Of a stretch of DNA of 64,000 nt, positions 9,801 to 18,508 are shown piece after piece. The translations under genes were made by a program, and so were the position numbers. The notes below the pieces were generated by a model. The model worked only from the letters and a program-made list of their open reading frames with translations, made no database searches and was not told the DNA's origin. The first letter of the stretch is position 1; each line of letters begins with the position of its first letter. Origin of the DNA: Ravibacter sp964562455 (GTDB lineage: Bacteria; Bacteroidota; Bacteroidia; Cytophagales; Spirosomataceae); NCBI GenBank assembly GCA_964562455.1, contig CAZLTN010000018.1:14487-78486 (forward strand), given 5' to 3'.

Positions 9801-10212
9801 AGGGTCGAGTTTTCTTAGCTACGTGTACAGCTACAATATAGTTAAAAGGATTTTACACGCCGGAATATTTTTTTCCCGTTAATATGTGACCTCCGGTCTG
9901 ACCGCCAGTCTCAAGATTAAGAAGCAAATAACATTAAACATTAGGTTCATTAATAAAATCAGGTATCCCTACGACCCGCATGGTTTGAAAATACCATAAG
10001 AGTCCCAAGAGATAAAAACTATACCACGCTATTACAGCCATAACAAAAAGCCCGGCTTTGTTATGGCTGTATTTATTTTTAGGGTACCTGCCTCAAAAAT
10101 GCAGCCTCCGCGATCCTGAATATTTCAGTTTAAGTTATATTTAATACTTCTTTTAACCTGTTTCGTATTTATTTTGCAGTTGCTCTCGTATCATCACAGC
10201 AGTCCTTTCAAC
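9801..10212. other. Intergenic region between M14 gene and sigma factor
   Basis: This 412-bp AT-rich stretch separates the divergent carboxypeptidase and fecI-like genes. No credible open reading frame is present. Its one strong feature is the terminator-like hairpin at 10033-10071, annotated separately. A weak 5-bp hairpin (ATGGT...ACCAT) lies near 9984. No clear TAnnTTTG promoter was found for either gene. Confidence 0.6.
10033..10080 (+). terminator. Perfect 15-bp stem with U-rich tail, no gene upstream on this strand
   Basis: TACAGCCATAACAAA (10033-10047) pairs perfectly with 10057-10071 around the loop AAGCCCGGC, followed by TTTATTTTT. The U-tract lies only on the plus-strand side, so it would stop plus-strand transcription. 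The upstream protein gene is on the minus strand, so this hairpin must end an unannotated short RNA, stop antisense transcription, or act as an attenuator ahead of the sigma gene at 10213. Confidence 0.75.
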
Positions 10213-10791
10213 ATGCAAACACTTCACAATGAACAGGATATATGGAAACAAATGGTTTCAGGCGATGAAAAGTCATTGGGCAGATTGATGAATCTGTACT
10301 ACAAAGCATTGCTGAACTACGGCTACAAATTCGTGAAGAACGACGACTTCCTGAAAGACTGCATCCAGGAATTGTTCATCAATATCTGGAATAACCGTGC
10401 ACGACTGGCTGTTCCTGATAGCATCAAAGCTTACCTGTTTGTTTCGCTAAAGCGCAAAATCGAACGCGACATCGTTCGCGAGCCTTTTTTGGAAGAGCTG
10501 GCAGACAGGTTATACCCTCATGTCGAATTTTCTCCCGAATGGTGGCTGATCCGGGAAGAGTCTCTCGCGCTCAAAACGAGAAACATGGCCGATCTTCTGA
10601 ACTCCCTTCCCAAAAGGCAGAGAGAAGTGATTTACCTGAAATATTATGAGGAGATGAGCCGGGAAGAAATCTCCATGATCCTTTCGATTACCCCTCAAAC
10701 TGTCTCAAATCTTCTCCAGCTTGCCTATTTACACCTTCGGAAACATTGGAAAACCTCCACGATAGGCCTTCTCCTGCTTCTTTTCTCCTGA
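10213..10791 (+). CDS. FecI-like ECF RNA polymerase sigma-70 factor (locus 1)
   Basis: The product is a 192-residue sigma factor of the Bacteroidota FecI type. Region 2 is visible as YYKALLNYGYKFVKN followed by LKDCIQELFINIWNN. Region 4 carries LPKRQREVIYLKYYEEMSREEIS then the helix-turn-helix ITPQTVSNLLQLAYLHLRKHW. I chose the ATG at 10213 (MQTLHNEQDIW) over an in-frame TTG at 10174, because the extra 13 residues lie outside the family. It precedes fecR (10953) and a susC/susD pair, the standard trans-envelope signalling order: FecR holds the sigma until the TonB-dependent receptor senses its substrate. The C-terminus ends in an unusual hydrophobic tail (GLLLLLFS). The 161-bp gap to fecR is longer than in locus 2, where the two genes overlap. 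Confidence 0.92.
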   Translation: MQTLHNEQDIWKQMVSGDEKSLGRLMNLYYKALLNYGYKFVKNDDFLKDCIQELFINIWNNRARLAVPDSIKAYLFVSLKRKIERDIVREPFLEELADRLYPHVEFSPEWWLIREESLALKTRNMADLLNSLPKRQREVIYLKYYEEMSREEISMILSITPQTVSNLLQLAYLHLRKHWKTSTIGLLLLLFS

Positions 10792-10952
10792 CATAAACGA
10801 AAGAATCCTACACAACGCTATACCCGCTATACCCGCGGCAATCTGAACAGTTCTCCAAACACCTTTTTTATTTTAAAAAAAAATCTCAGAATTATGGTAT
10901 CTCCTGCTGCCGGTTTGTATCTGGTAGATATGGCGACGCATAGGGATATACC

Positions 10953-12053
10953 ATGAACTACGAATCCTTTTCCATTTCTGATTTTCTCGAAGATCCGTTT
11001 TTCCGGAAATGGGTCCTTCACAATGATCCGGCTGCCGATGTTTTCTGGAGTGACTGGATGCGGCGTAATCCGGGAAAAACGGAAGAAATCAATGAGGCAA
11101 GGGCATTGCTCTATACCCTCCGGGAGAGAGCCGAATTCCCTGGCGACGATGAGATCGAACGACACGTAGCCGATACGATTAGCCGGCTGGATCGCCATGT
11201 GCCGGAGGAACAGCCTCGCACCGGTTCTCTGCGGGCTCTTTATTATGGAATATCTGCTGCCTGCGCTGCATTGCTCATCCTTATACTGGGCTGGGCGTAT
11301 TTTCCGGGCAGCACCTATACTCCGGGTGCCTTCTCTGATGAAGCCGCAAAAGCATCCGGCCTGGTCAGGGTTCGCTCCGATGCCAAAAGCAAGCGGGAGC
11401 TGGTCCTCGGTGACGGGAGTAAAATCTTGCTTGCTCCCAATAGCGAGCTGGTGTATCCGCAAACTTTCGATACGCTCTTCAGAGAAGTCACCCTCAACGG
11501 TGAAGCCTATTTTGAAATAGCACGCGATACCAGAAGGCCTTTCAGGGTTGTCGCCCCCGATCTGATTACAGAGGTCCTGGGCACCAGCTTCACCGTCAGG
11601 TCGTTTGAATCGTCTCCGGAAGCCTTGGTATCTGTCAGGACCGGAAAAGTTTCAGTAGTTACTTCCGATAAAAAAGAGGGTGGAAAAGAAATAATCTCCA
11701 GTCAGAAGATAGGGATGATCCTGAGTCCTAACCAGGAGGTTATCTACCATAGGCAGGATGCGAAGCTTATTAAGAAACTAAGCCACAATCCCGAGCGCAT
11801 TATACATCCCTTACCGTCCAGCCTGGTTTTTGACGATAAACCGGTGGTAGATGTCCTCCATATAATAGGTGAGCAGTACGGCATAAGCATTGTTTATAAC
11901 AAGGAGATATTGTCCGAATGTCTTCTTACCGGCGATCTGAGAGACCATACATTATATGAGCAGCTCGATCTGGTATGCCGGCTGGCCAATGCCCGGTACG
12001 ACATCGTGGAGGGGCAGGTGATCATTCACAGCACCGGTTGCACCGAATTCTGA
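10953..12053 (+). CDS. FecR family anti-sigma factor (locus 1)
   Basis: The product (366 aa) is an inner-membrane anti-sigma regulator. Residues 1-85 are cytoplasmic and sigma-binding, with the typical opening DFLEDPFFRKWV and an Arg/Asn-rich segment. A single transmembrane helix follows at about 93-113 (ISAACAALLILILGWAYF). The periplasmic FecR domain spans roughly 125-270 (LGDGSKILLAPNSELVYP, LNGEAYFEIARDTRRPFRV, LGTSFTVRSFE). The C-terminal DUF4974 domain ends the protein (LVFDDKPVVDVLHIIGEQYGI...LDLVCRLANARYDIV) and is thought to contact the STN domain of the partner SusC. The partner sigma gene is upstream and the partner receptor is at 12242. Confidence 0.92.
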   Translation: MNYESFSISDFLEDPFFRKWVLHNDPAADVFWSDWMRRNPGKTEEINEARALLYTLRERAEFPGDDEIERHVADTISRLDRHVPEEQPRTGSLRALYYGISAACAALLILILGWAYFPGSTYTPGAFSDEAAKASGLVRVRSDAKSKRELVLGDGSKILLAPNSELVYPQTFDTLFREVTLNGEAYFEIARDTRRPFRVVAPDLITEVLGTSFTVRSFESSPEALVSVRTGKVSVVTSDKKEGGKEIISSQKIGMILSPNQEVIYHRQDAKLIKKLSHNPERIIHPLPSSLVFDDKPVVDVLHIIGEQYGISIVYNKEILSECLLTGDLRDHTLYEQLDLVCRLANARYDIVEGQVIIHSTGCTEF

Positions 12054-12110
12054 AACTTTAATATAAACCCAATCACATTATATGCCTATGCCCGAAAACT
12101 AAACAAAAAA

Positions 12111-12140
12111 GCCAATGATGGTTGCGTCATCATTGGCCTT
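12111..12140 (+). terminator. Hairpin between fecR and susC (locus 1)
   Basis: GCCAATGATG (12111-12120) pairs perfectly with CATCATTGGC (12128-12137) around the loop GTTGCGT, preceded by AAAAAA and followed by CTTACTCTTT. The 10-bp perfect stem looks like a terminator separating the regulator genes from the susC transcription unit. The T-run is short, so partial read-through is possible. A second small stem (CCCTC/GAGGG, 12174-12187) with a following T-tract lies closer to susC. Confidence 0.65.
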
Positions 12141-12241
12141 ACTCTTTGACCACTTCCGGCACTTTTCAGTATTCCCTCGGGCGAGGGCGGGGTGGTTTTT
12201 TGTCCTAATCTTTCAACAAGAACAAAAGTACAGGTAAAATT

Positions 12242-15200
12242 ATGTCCAGAATTTATGGTTTCAAAACAATCTGTTGGATTGTCATGAAAATATCCCTGCT
12301 ACAGTTTTCACTGATAGCTATATGCGCCAGTATAGCTTTGGGAAACGATCGGCTTCATGCACAGGAACTTCTGCAAAAGAGAATAACGCTCCATGTGGAA
12401 AACAGGACTCTCAAGCATACGCTGACCGTCCTGGAGCAGAACTCGTCTGTTAAATTCATCTATAATTCCAAACAAATAGGGGCGTCGGCTATAGTTTCGG
12501 TCAGTGCTTCTGATCTGCCATTGTCTGATGTCCTGGCAAACCTGCTAAGGCCTTTGTCAATCCGGCACGAGATTCACGGGCGACAGGTCATGCTGTTTCG
12601 TTCGAGGACAGAAGAACAATCGGCTGTTTCGCAGGAAGGCCTGTTGGCTGAAGCTGATTATGATGCGCCTGATGACAGGATCATAAAGGGCAGGGTTGTC
12701 GATGAAAACGGGGAAGCATTGCCCGGAGTCAGTATACTCCGGAAAGGTTCTCAGCGCGGGACTACCACCGACGTAAACGGAGAATTCAGTATCGAAGCTG
12801 AAAAAGGAAGCATACTGGTTTTCAGTTTTGTAGGTTATTCCTCACAGGAAATCGAGATCAGCACCAAAACCTCGCTCTCTATCTCTATGAAGCCCGAATC
12901 CAAAGGTTTGAAAGAAGTAGTGGTAACCGCTATCGGGCTGGAGCGAAGTAAAAAGTCGCTCGGGTACTCGGTACAGGAAGTCGGCAATGAGGACCTGGTA
13001 AATTCGAGAGAGACCAGCATTGTTTCTGCTTTAAGCGGAAAAGCAGCCGGCGTTCAGGTTACGACAAGCTCAGGAGCCGTAGGAAGCGCCGCCCAGATCA
13101 GAATAAGGGGAAATACCTCGCTAAGAAATAACAGCCCGCTGTTTGTCGTCGACGGTATCCCGATAGACAATAGCAGCAACCGGACGCTGGCAGGCGGCGA
13201 CGGAAATGCAGGAGTGGCACATTCCAATCGCGCCATCGACATTAACCCTGACGACGTGGCTTCCATGACTGTGCTGAAAGGGCCTGCAGCGACAGCACTG
13301 TACGGGATCCGTGCGGCTGCCGGGGCCATTGTCATTACTACGAAGAGAGGAGAACGATCGGCCGGCAAAAAATCCAGAATTTCATATTCCACTTCCTATA
13401 TCATTAACGAAATCAACAGGCTGCCCAAGGAACAGAACAAATATGCGCAGGGCGCCGAAACGAATGGCGTGCCACGCTATCTTGACCCTAGTTCAGGGAT
13501 AATTACTTCCTTCGGTCCGGAATTCAGCGCTCTTACCTATTCGACAAAAGAAAGCAGATTTACGCCCGGTCTCATTGTAGAGGCAAGTGATCCTGCTTCC
13601 AACGGGGTGCCGGTTACTCCTTTCAACAACACGGGAAACTTCTTTAAAAAAGGCAGCACCTATGACAACCATCTGAGCTTTTCCGGGGGAGCCGAAAACT
13701 CAAATTACTATTTCTCACTCGGACGTCTGAAGCAACAGGGAATTGTCCCGACGGAAGAATTTCAGAGACTTACTTTCAAAATGAGCGGCGACGTCTCCCT
13801 GACCTCCAGACTGAATATCTCTGGCTCCGCCAGCTACAGCAAAACAGGAGGGACACGTATACAGCAGGGCTCCAATTCATCGGGCATCATGGGACTGCTG
13901 CGGGCACCGGTATCTTTCGACATCACAAACGGCTACGACGACCCGGTCAACGAGCCTCTTTCTTATTCGTTCCCGGACGGCACCCAGCGAAATAGCGGCG
14001 GAAATGCCGGCGGCTACGACAACCCTTTCTGGTCCGTCAAAAAAAATCATTACAAAGACAATGTAGACCGGTTGCTGGGCTTTGTCCAGGCTGATTACGA
14101 CCTGGCCTCGTGGCTGAAAATAATGGGGCGCCTCGGAGTCGACACCTACAGCGACAACCGGAACGAAGCTTACAGTAAAAACTCGAGAGCGCAGGTAGCC
14201 GGACGTGTTAACGAAGAAACCTATCTGCACCGGTCTATCAATTCAGACCTTATCCTTACGTTAAATCACAGCTTCGGCGAGAAAATTCAGCTCACCGCCC
14301 TTTTAGGCCATAATTATTTCTCTAACAATTCGAAACGGATACTGCTGGCAGGTTCCGGCCTGAACATTCCTGATTTTTATAACACTTCCGGGGCTTCTAC
14401 CATAACAGGCAACCACTCCTGGGCCAGGAGAAAGCTGAGCGCAGCCTATACCGATCTGCGATTGTCCTACAGCAATTTTTTGTTTCTGAATATTACCGGC
14501 CGCAATGAATGGTCGTCAACACTTCCTAAAAGCAACAGTTCCTTTTTCTATCCCGCCGTGAGCCTGGGCTGGGTATTCAGTGAGCTCTTCAACATACCAC
14601 CGGCGATTCTTTCGATGGGGAAAGCGCGCCTATCCTATGCACAGGTAGGTAACGACTCTCCTATTTATGCGCTCAACAACACCTTCAGCCCTGCATCCGT
14701 TTCAGGTACGCTGACTACCGGCGGCGGGATTGTCTTCCCCTACCAGAACCAGATCGGGCTTACTGTCAGCAACTCAGCCGGAAACCCCAACCTCAGACCG
14801 GAAGTAAAAGTTTCTACCGAGTTCGGTACCGAGCTTCGCTTTCTCAACGACAGGATAGGGCTCGACCTGACGTATTATAACTCCGTCAGTAAAGATCTTA
14901 TCGTATCCGTGCCGCTGCCTAACTCATCGGGGTTCACAAGCACGATCCAGAATGTCGGCGAGATCACCAACAAAGGCTGGGAGATCATGTTCGACGCAAG
15001 GCCTCTAAAGACTTCAGGGTTTGAATGGGACGTGGCGTTAAACTGGAGCCGTAACGAGAGTGTAGTTACCCGGATCGCAGACGGCATCGAAAGCATAGGG
15101 CTCACCGCAGTAGGTCCTCTGGGACAGATACGGCTTGTTCAGGGACAGCCCTTTGCTATGATCTATGGAAATGATTTTGTAAGAAACGCCGCCGGTCAGG

Positions 15201-15835
15201 TCGTTATCGACGATTCCCGTTTCCTGGCCAATGGTACCACTCCGAATGCGAACTATGGATTCCCGAGCCGGGATCCTAACCCGAAGCCGATAGGCAACAC
15301 CAACCCGAGCTGGATTGCCGGCCTGCGCAACACCTTCACTTACGGCCGGTTCAGCCTGACAACCCTGTTGGATGTGCGCTACAAATTCGATATTTACAAC
15401 GGCACGCTGGGTTCCATGAATCAATCCGGTACCTCCAGGCAATCTGAAGACCGCTACGATCCCTATGTTTTCAGAGGAGTCAAAAAAAGCGACGGCGGCA
15501 TCAACGATATAGAAGTGGTAAAAGGCCAGTACTGGTACACCGGGGTCGGAGGCGGCTTCGGAAGCGGCGTCAATACCCAGTTTGTAGAGGACGGGAGCTG
15601 GCTGCGCTTGCGCGAGCTAAACCTTTCATACAGCCTGCCGAAAGAACTTTTACAGAAAGTCAAAATCAGCGGAGCCACATTTACCCTTACCGGGCGTAAC
15701 CTTCTCCTGTTCACAAAATATTCCGGCATAGATCCGGAGACCAACCTTAACGGAGATAACAATGCCGCCGGGTACGATTACTTCACCATGCCCAACACCC
15801 GTAGCTACGGCTTTGCCTGTTCTATTCATTTTTAA
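12242..15835 (+). CDS. SusC/RagA family TonB-dependent outer-membrane transporter with STN domain (locus 1)
   Basis: The product (1197 aa) has a long Bacteroidota-type leader with a hydrophobic core (LLQFSLIAICASIALG) ending near LHAQ. An STN (secretin/TonB N-terminal) signalling domain covers about 43-120, marking it as a transducer that talks to FecR. A CarboxypepD_reg domain follows (GRVVDENGEALPGVSI...GTTTDVNGEFSI, about 148-225), then the SusC signature LKEVVVTAIG, the plug (RIRGNTSLRNNSPLFVVDGIPID), and a beta-barrel to the C-terminal GFACSIHF. Such proteins import oligomers bound by their SusD lid, powered by TonB. The ATG at 12242 is chosen; an internal ATG at 12284 (MKISLLQF) would also give a signal peptide. 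The substrate is not readable from the sequence, though the neighbouring carboxypeptidase suggests peptides. Confidence 0.95.
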   Translation: MSRIYGFKTICWIVMKISLLQFSLIAICASIALGNDRLHAQELLQKRITLHVENRTLKHTLTVLEQNSSVKFIYNSKQIGASAIVSVSASDLPLSDVLANLLRPLSIRHEIHGRQVMLFRSRTEEQSAVSQEGLLAEADYDAPDDRIIKGRVVDENGEALPGVSILRKGSQRGTTTDVNGEFSIEAEKGSILVFSFVGYSSQEIEISTKTSLSISMKPESKGLKEVVVTAIGLERSKKSLGYSVQEVGNEDLVNSRETSIVSALSGKAAGVQVTTSSGAVGSAAQIRIRGNTSLRNNSPLFVVDGIPIDNSSNRTLAGGDGNAGVAHSNRAIDINPDDVASMTVLKGPAATALYGIRAAAGAIVITTKRGERSAGKKSRISYSTSYIINEINRLPKEQNKYAQGAETNGVPRYLDPSSGIITSFGPEFSALTYSTKESRFTPGLIVEASDPASNGVPVTPFNNTGNFFKKGSTYDNHLSFSGGAENSNYYFSLGRLKQQGIVPTEEFQRLTFKMSGDVSLTSRLNISGSASYSKTGGTRIQQGSNSSGIMGLLRAPVSFDITNGYDDPVNEPLSYSFPDGTQRNSGGNAGGYDNPFWSVKKNHYKDNVDRLLGFVQADYDLASWLKIMGRLGVDTYSDNRNEAYSKNSRAQVAGRVNEETYLHRSINSDLILTLNHSFGEKIQLTALLGHNYFSNNSKRILLAGSGLNIPDFYNTSGASTITGNHSWARRKLSAAYTDLRLSYSNFLFLNITGRNEWSSTLPKSNSSFFYPAVSLGWVFSELFNIPPAILSMGKARLSYAQVGNDSPIYALNNTFSPASVSGTLTTGGGIVFPYQNQIGLTVSNSAGNPNLRPEVKVSTEFGTELRFLNDRIGLDLTYYNSVSKDLIVSVPLPNSSGFTSTIQNVGEITNKGWEIMFDARPLKTSGFEWDVALNWSRNESVVTRIADGIESIGLTAVGPLGQIRLVQGQPFAMIYGNDFVRNAAGQVVIDDSRFLANGTTPNANYGFPSRDPNPKPIGNTNPSWIAGLRNTFTYGRFSLTTLLDVRYKFDIYNGTLGSMNQSGTSRQSEDRYDPYVFRGVKKSDGGINDIEVVKGQYWYTGVGGGFGSGVNTQFVEDGSWLRLRELNLSYSLPKELLQKVKISGATFTLTGRNLLLFTKYSGIDPETNLNGDNNAAGYDYFTMPNTRSYGFACSIHF

Positions 15836-15846
15836 TCTCAGGAATC

Positions 15847-17268
15847 GTGAAAAAGATACATAAATTCTTGTTGGCCGCAGTCTTCACCGGCTTTTTCAGC
15901 TCATGCGACTACAGTGCTATCAACGTCAGCCCCGATTCGCCTGCGACGGCGACCTTATCCAGCCTGCTGGCTTCGTCAGAAATATCAATCGCATATACAG
16001 TGGGGGCGGATATTTCCCAGCTCTCAAACATTTTCACCCAGCATCTTACGGGTACGGTATTGCAGGCTGCCGCCTGGGACCGGTATAACGTAGACGCTGA
16101 AGCCGGAAGTCCTTTCAATTTGTTCTATGCCGGCCCTATGCAGGATCTTATAACCCTGCTACGATCTGCCGGCGAAACCGGAGCTACGGGATACTCCGGG
16201 GTCAGTAAAATCCTGCTGGCCTATTCACTCGGGACTATGACTTCGCTTTACGGAGATATTCCGTATTCGGAAGCTTTCCAGGGTGCGTCCAATCCGCATC
16301 CTAAGTTTGACAGGCAGGAAGCCATCTACGAAGAAATACAAAAGCTGCTGAGCGAAGCCATTACAGACCTCGAAAATGCCGGTCCGGGTACAATGCCGGG
16401 AAGCGACGACTTTATCTTCCAGGGTAATGCGTCGAAATGGATTGCCTCGGCCTATTCGCTCAAGGCCCGTCACTATCTGCATCTGACCGAGGTAGATGCC
16501 AATGCCGCCTCCAAAGCTCTTGAAGCGCTCTACAGCGGAAGCACTTACCGGGGCATCGCCAACGGCGACAACGACTGCGAGGTTAAATTCGGGACCGGTG
16601 TAACGGAAGCGAGTCCCTGGAGCCAGCAAATTGTGCGCAGGAATGACTTCCGGCTCGGCGCAGTGTTCATCTCCCTGCTCAAAACCCCGACGGAGGACCC
16701 GCGCCTCGTCTTTTATGCATCCCCCAATACAAACGGAGGCTACTCGGGAAGCACGGCAGGGCTTGGAAATTCAACCGATTCGGAGCTGGGCTCCCTTTTT
16801 AGAAATCCTGCGTCCGCCGTACAACTGATCAGCTTCTCAGAGACCAAATTTATCGAGGCAGAAGCCCGATGGCGGATTAATCCCGCCGACGAAGCAATTC
16901 AACAGGCGATGGATGAGGCCATCAGGGCGTCTGTCAATCGTGTCGCTTCTTCCTCCCTGCCGGCATCTACTGTTTCCGCGTTTGTCGATTCGAAGCTCCG
17001 CCAGTTCGAGGGTAACCCGACCGAAATGCTCAGGCACATTATTACGCAGAAATACATAGCCTTATTTACCCAACCCGAAGTATGGACAGATTGGAGGAGG
17101 ACCGGGTATCCTGAGCTGGAGCCGGCATTCGGCGGTATCAACGGGCTCAATCCCAGCGGCCTTATCCCACGGAGAATGCCCGTTCCTCTCAACGAACGGC
17201 TGAATAATCCCAACGCGCCGGCAGATGAGCCCAGCCTTCAGAATCCGCGTTTCTTCTGGGACCGATAA
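15847..17268 (+). CDS. SusD/RagB family lipoprotein, SusD-like_2 type (locus 1)
   Basis: The 473-residue product starts at a GTG preceded by AGGA, 11 bp after susC. The lipobox FFSSC puts the lipidated Cys at residue 20, followed by the family opening DYSAINVSPDSPATA. It resembles the shorter SusD-like_2 group (Pfam PF12771) more than classical SusD, with helix-rich TPR-like segments (KWIASAYSLKARHYLHL, ISFSETKFIEAEARWRI) and a C-terminal R-R-M-P-V-P-L-N-E region. It is expected to sit on the cell surface as the ligand-binding lid of the SusC transporter encoded just upstream. The next gene (M14 carboxypeptidase) begins about 40 bp downstream, consistent with one operon. Confidence 0.93.
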   Translation: MKKIHKFLLAAVFTGFFSSCDYSAINVSPDSPATATLSSLLASSEISIAYTVGADISQLSNIFTQHLTGTVLQAAAWDRYNVDAEAGSPFNLFYAGPMQDLITLLRSAGETGATGYSGVSKILLAYSLGTMTSLYGDIPYSEAFQGASNPHPKFDRQEAIYEEIQKLLSEAITDLENAGPGTMPGSDDFIFQGNASKWIASAYSLKARHYLHLTEVDANAASKALEALYSGSTYRGIANGDNDCEVKFGTGVTEASPWSQQIVRRNDFRLGAVFISLLKTPTEDPRLVFYASPNTNGGYSGSTAGLGNSTDSELGSLFRNPASAVQLISFSETKFIEAEARWRINPADEAIQQAMDEAIRASVNRVASSSLPASTVSAFVDSKLRQFEGNPTEMLRHIITQKYIALFTQPEVWTDWRRTGYPELEPAFGGINGLNPSGLIPRRMPVPLNERLNNPNAPADEPSLQNPRFFWDR

Positions 17269-17308
17269 ACGATTGGAAGGTTTCCTGAAAATAAAAAAAC
17301 AAAACAAA

Positions 17309-18505
17309 ATGAATAGAATAGCAATAGTTCTTTCCATAGCGCTGCTTTCCCTGCGCGTTTCCGCACAGGATAAAAACTTTACCGTCCGCAGCAACTTCCC
17401 AGGGGGGAATATCCTGGTGGACTCGATCAGGGACAATACTATTTTTATCAGGCCCGACCTGAGAGACACAGGCCAGGATTGGTTTTACTGGTACTTCGCC
17501 GTTACTCCTCAGAAAAGCGACTCCATTAACTTCAGGTTTACCAGGCCCAGTTGTCTCACCGTCACAGGGCCGGCCGTGAGCACGGACGGCGGGAAAAGCT
17601 GGGATTGGCTGAAAACGGGGTCCGCTTCTCCCGATCTTTTCACCTATTACGGTAAAGCCGGACAGGAAGTCCGTTTCAGTATGGGGATGCCTTATACGGA
17701 AGAGAACTTTCATTCGTTTATCAACCCTTATCTCTCCCACCCTGCCGTACGCCTTGAAAGCCTTTGTACAACCCCCAAAGGGCGGTCTGTGGAAAAACTG
17801 GTAGTTGCCTCCCCTTCTTCCGCCGGCTCCCGGCAAAAGGTACTTATTACAGCGCGGCACCATTCATGTGAAATGATGGCCAATTACGTACTGGAAGGGA
17901 TGATCAGCACCATCCTCTCCGGCGACAGCCAGATGGCAGACCTGAGAGAGAAGGTAGAGTTCTGGATTATTCCGTTCATAGACAAGGACGGTGTTGAAGA
18001 CGGAGACCAGGGAAAAGCGCGTATCCCGAGAGATCATAACCGGGATTACGACGGAAAGAGCATTTATTGCAGCACCGGCGCATTACGTAATACGGTACCT
18101 GCATGGAGCGACGGAAAACTGGTAGCTGCGTTCGACCTTCATTGTCCCTGGATAAAGGGTAACCTCAACGAGCATATTTATATCGTAGGAAACGCAAATG
18201 CAAGTATCGCGAAAGAGCAGGAGATATTCGCGAAAATTATCACCCGGAATAATAGCGGGGAGGTAAAATACGATATCGGGAAAGGCATTGTTCCCTTCGG
18301 CACCGCCTGGAATACCGCCGGCAATTACACACAGGGTACGTCTTTCGCAGCCTGGGCTTCTGGTATGGAAGGCGTTAAGCTTTCGACTACATTCGAGATT
18401 CCCTACTCGGTTAACAACGGCCAGCTCTTAAACCCGGAAAACCTCAGGAGCTTTGGAAGAGATCTGGCATTTTCTATTTCCCGGTACCTTCAAAATATAA
18501 GATAA
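17309..18505 (+). CDS. M14 zinc carboxypeptidase with N-terminal beta domain (locus 1)
   Basis: I place the start at the ATG at 17309, which gives a signal peptide (IAIVLSIALLSLRVSAQ). A longer reading from 17225 would overlap susD and lacks a signal. The 398-residue product has an N-terminal beta-sandwich (21-150), as in the cytosolic-carboxypeptidase-like branch of M14. The catalytic domain shows H185-SC-E188, N244-R245-D, H278 in FDLHCPW, and the probable catalytic E363 in TTFEIPYS. It should act as an exo-peptidase in the periplasm or at the surface. It lies between the SusCD pair and a lipoprotein 3 bp downstream, so it probably trims the ligand that SusCD imports. That would make the ligand a peptide, amidated glycan or peptidoglycan fragment, which is inference from gene order. 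Confidence 0.88.
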   Translation: MNRIAIVLSIALLSLRVSAQDKNFTVRSNFPGGNILVDSIRDNTIFIRPDLRDTGQDWFYWYFAVTPQKSDSINFRFTRPSCLTVTGPAVSTDGGKSWDWLKTGSASPDLFTYYGKAGQEVRFSMGMPYTEENFHSFINPYLSHPAVRLESLCTTPKGRSVEKLVVASPSSAGSRQKVLITARHHSCEMMANYVLEGMISTILSGDSQMADLREKVEFWIIPFIDKDGVEDGDQGKARIPRDHNRDYDGKSIYCSTGALRNTVPAWSDGKLVAAFDLHCPWIKGNLNEHIYIVGNANASIAKEQEIFAKIITRNNSGEVKYDIGKGIVPFGTAWNTAGNYTQGTSFAAWASGMEGVKLSTTFEIPYSVNNGQLLNPENLRSFGRDLAFSISRYLQNIR

Positions 18506-18508
18506 TAA

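Noticed and set aside
10174..10212. TTG start for the locus 1 sigma factor
   Set aside because: The extra 13 residues are not family-like and the ATG at 10213 gives the usual length.
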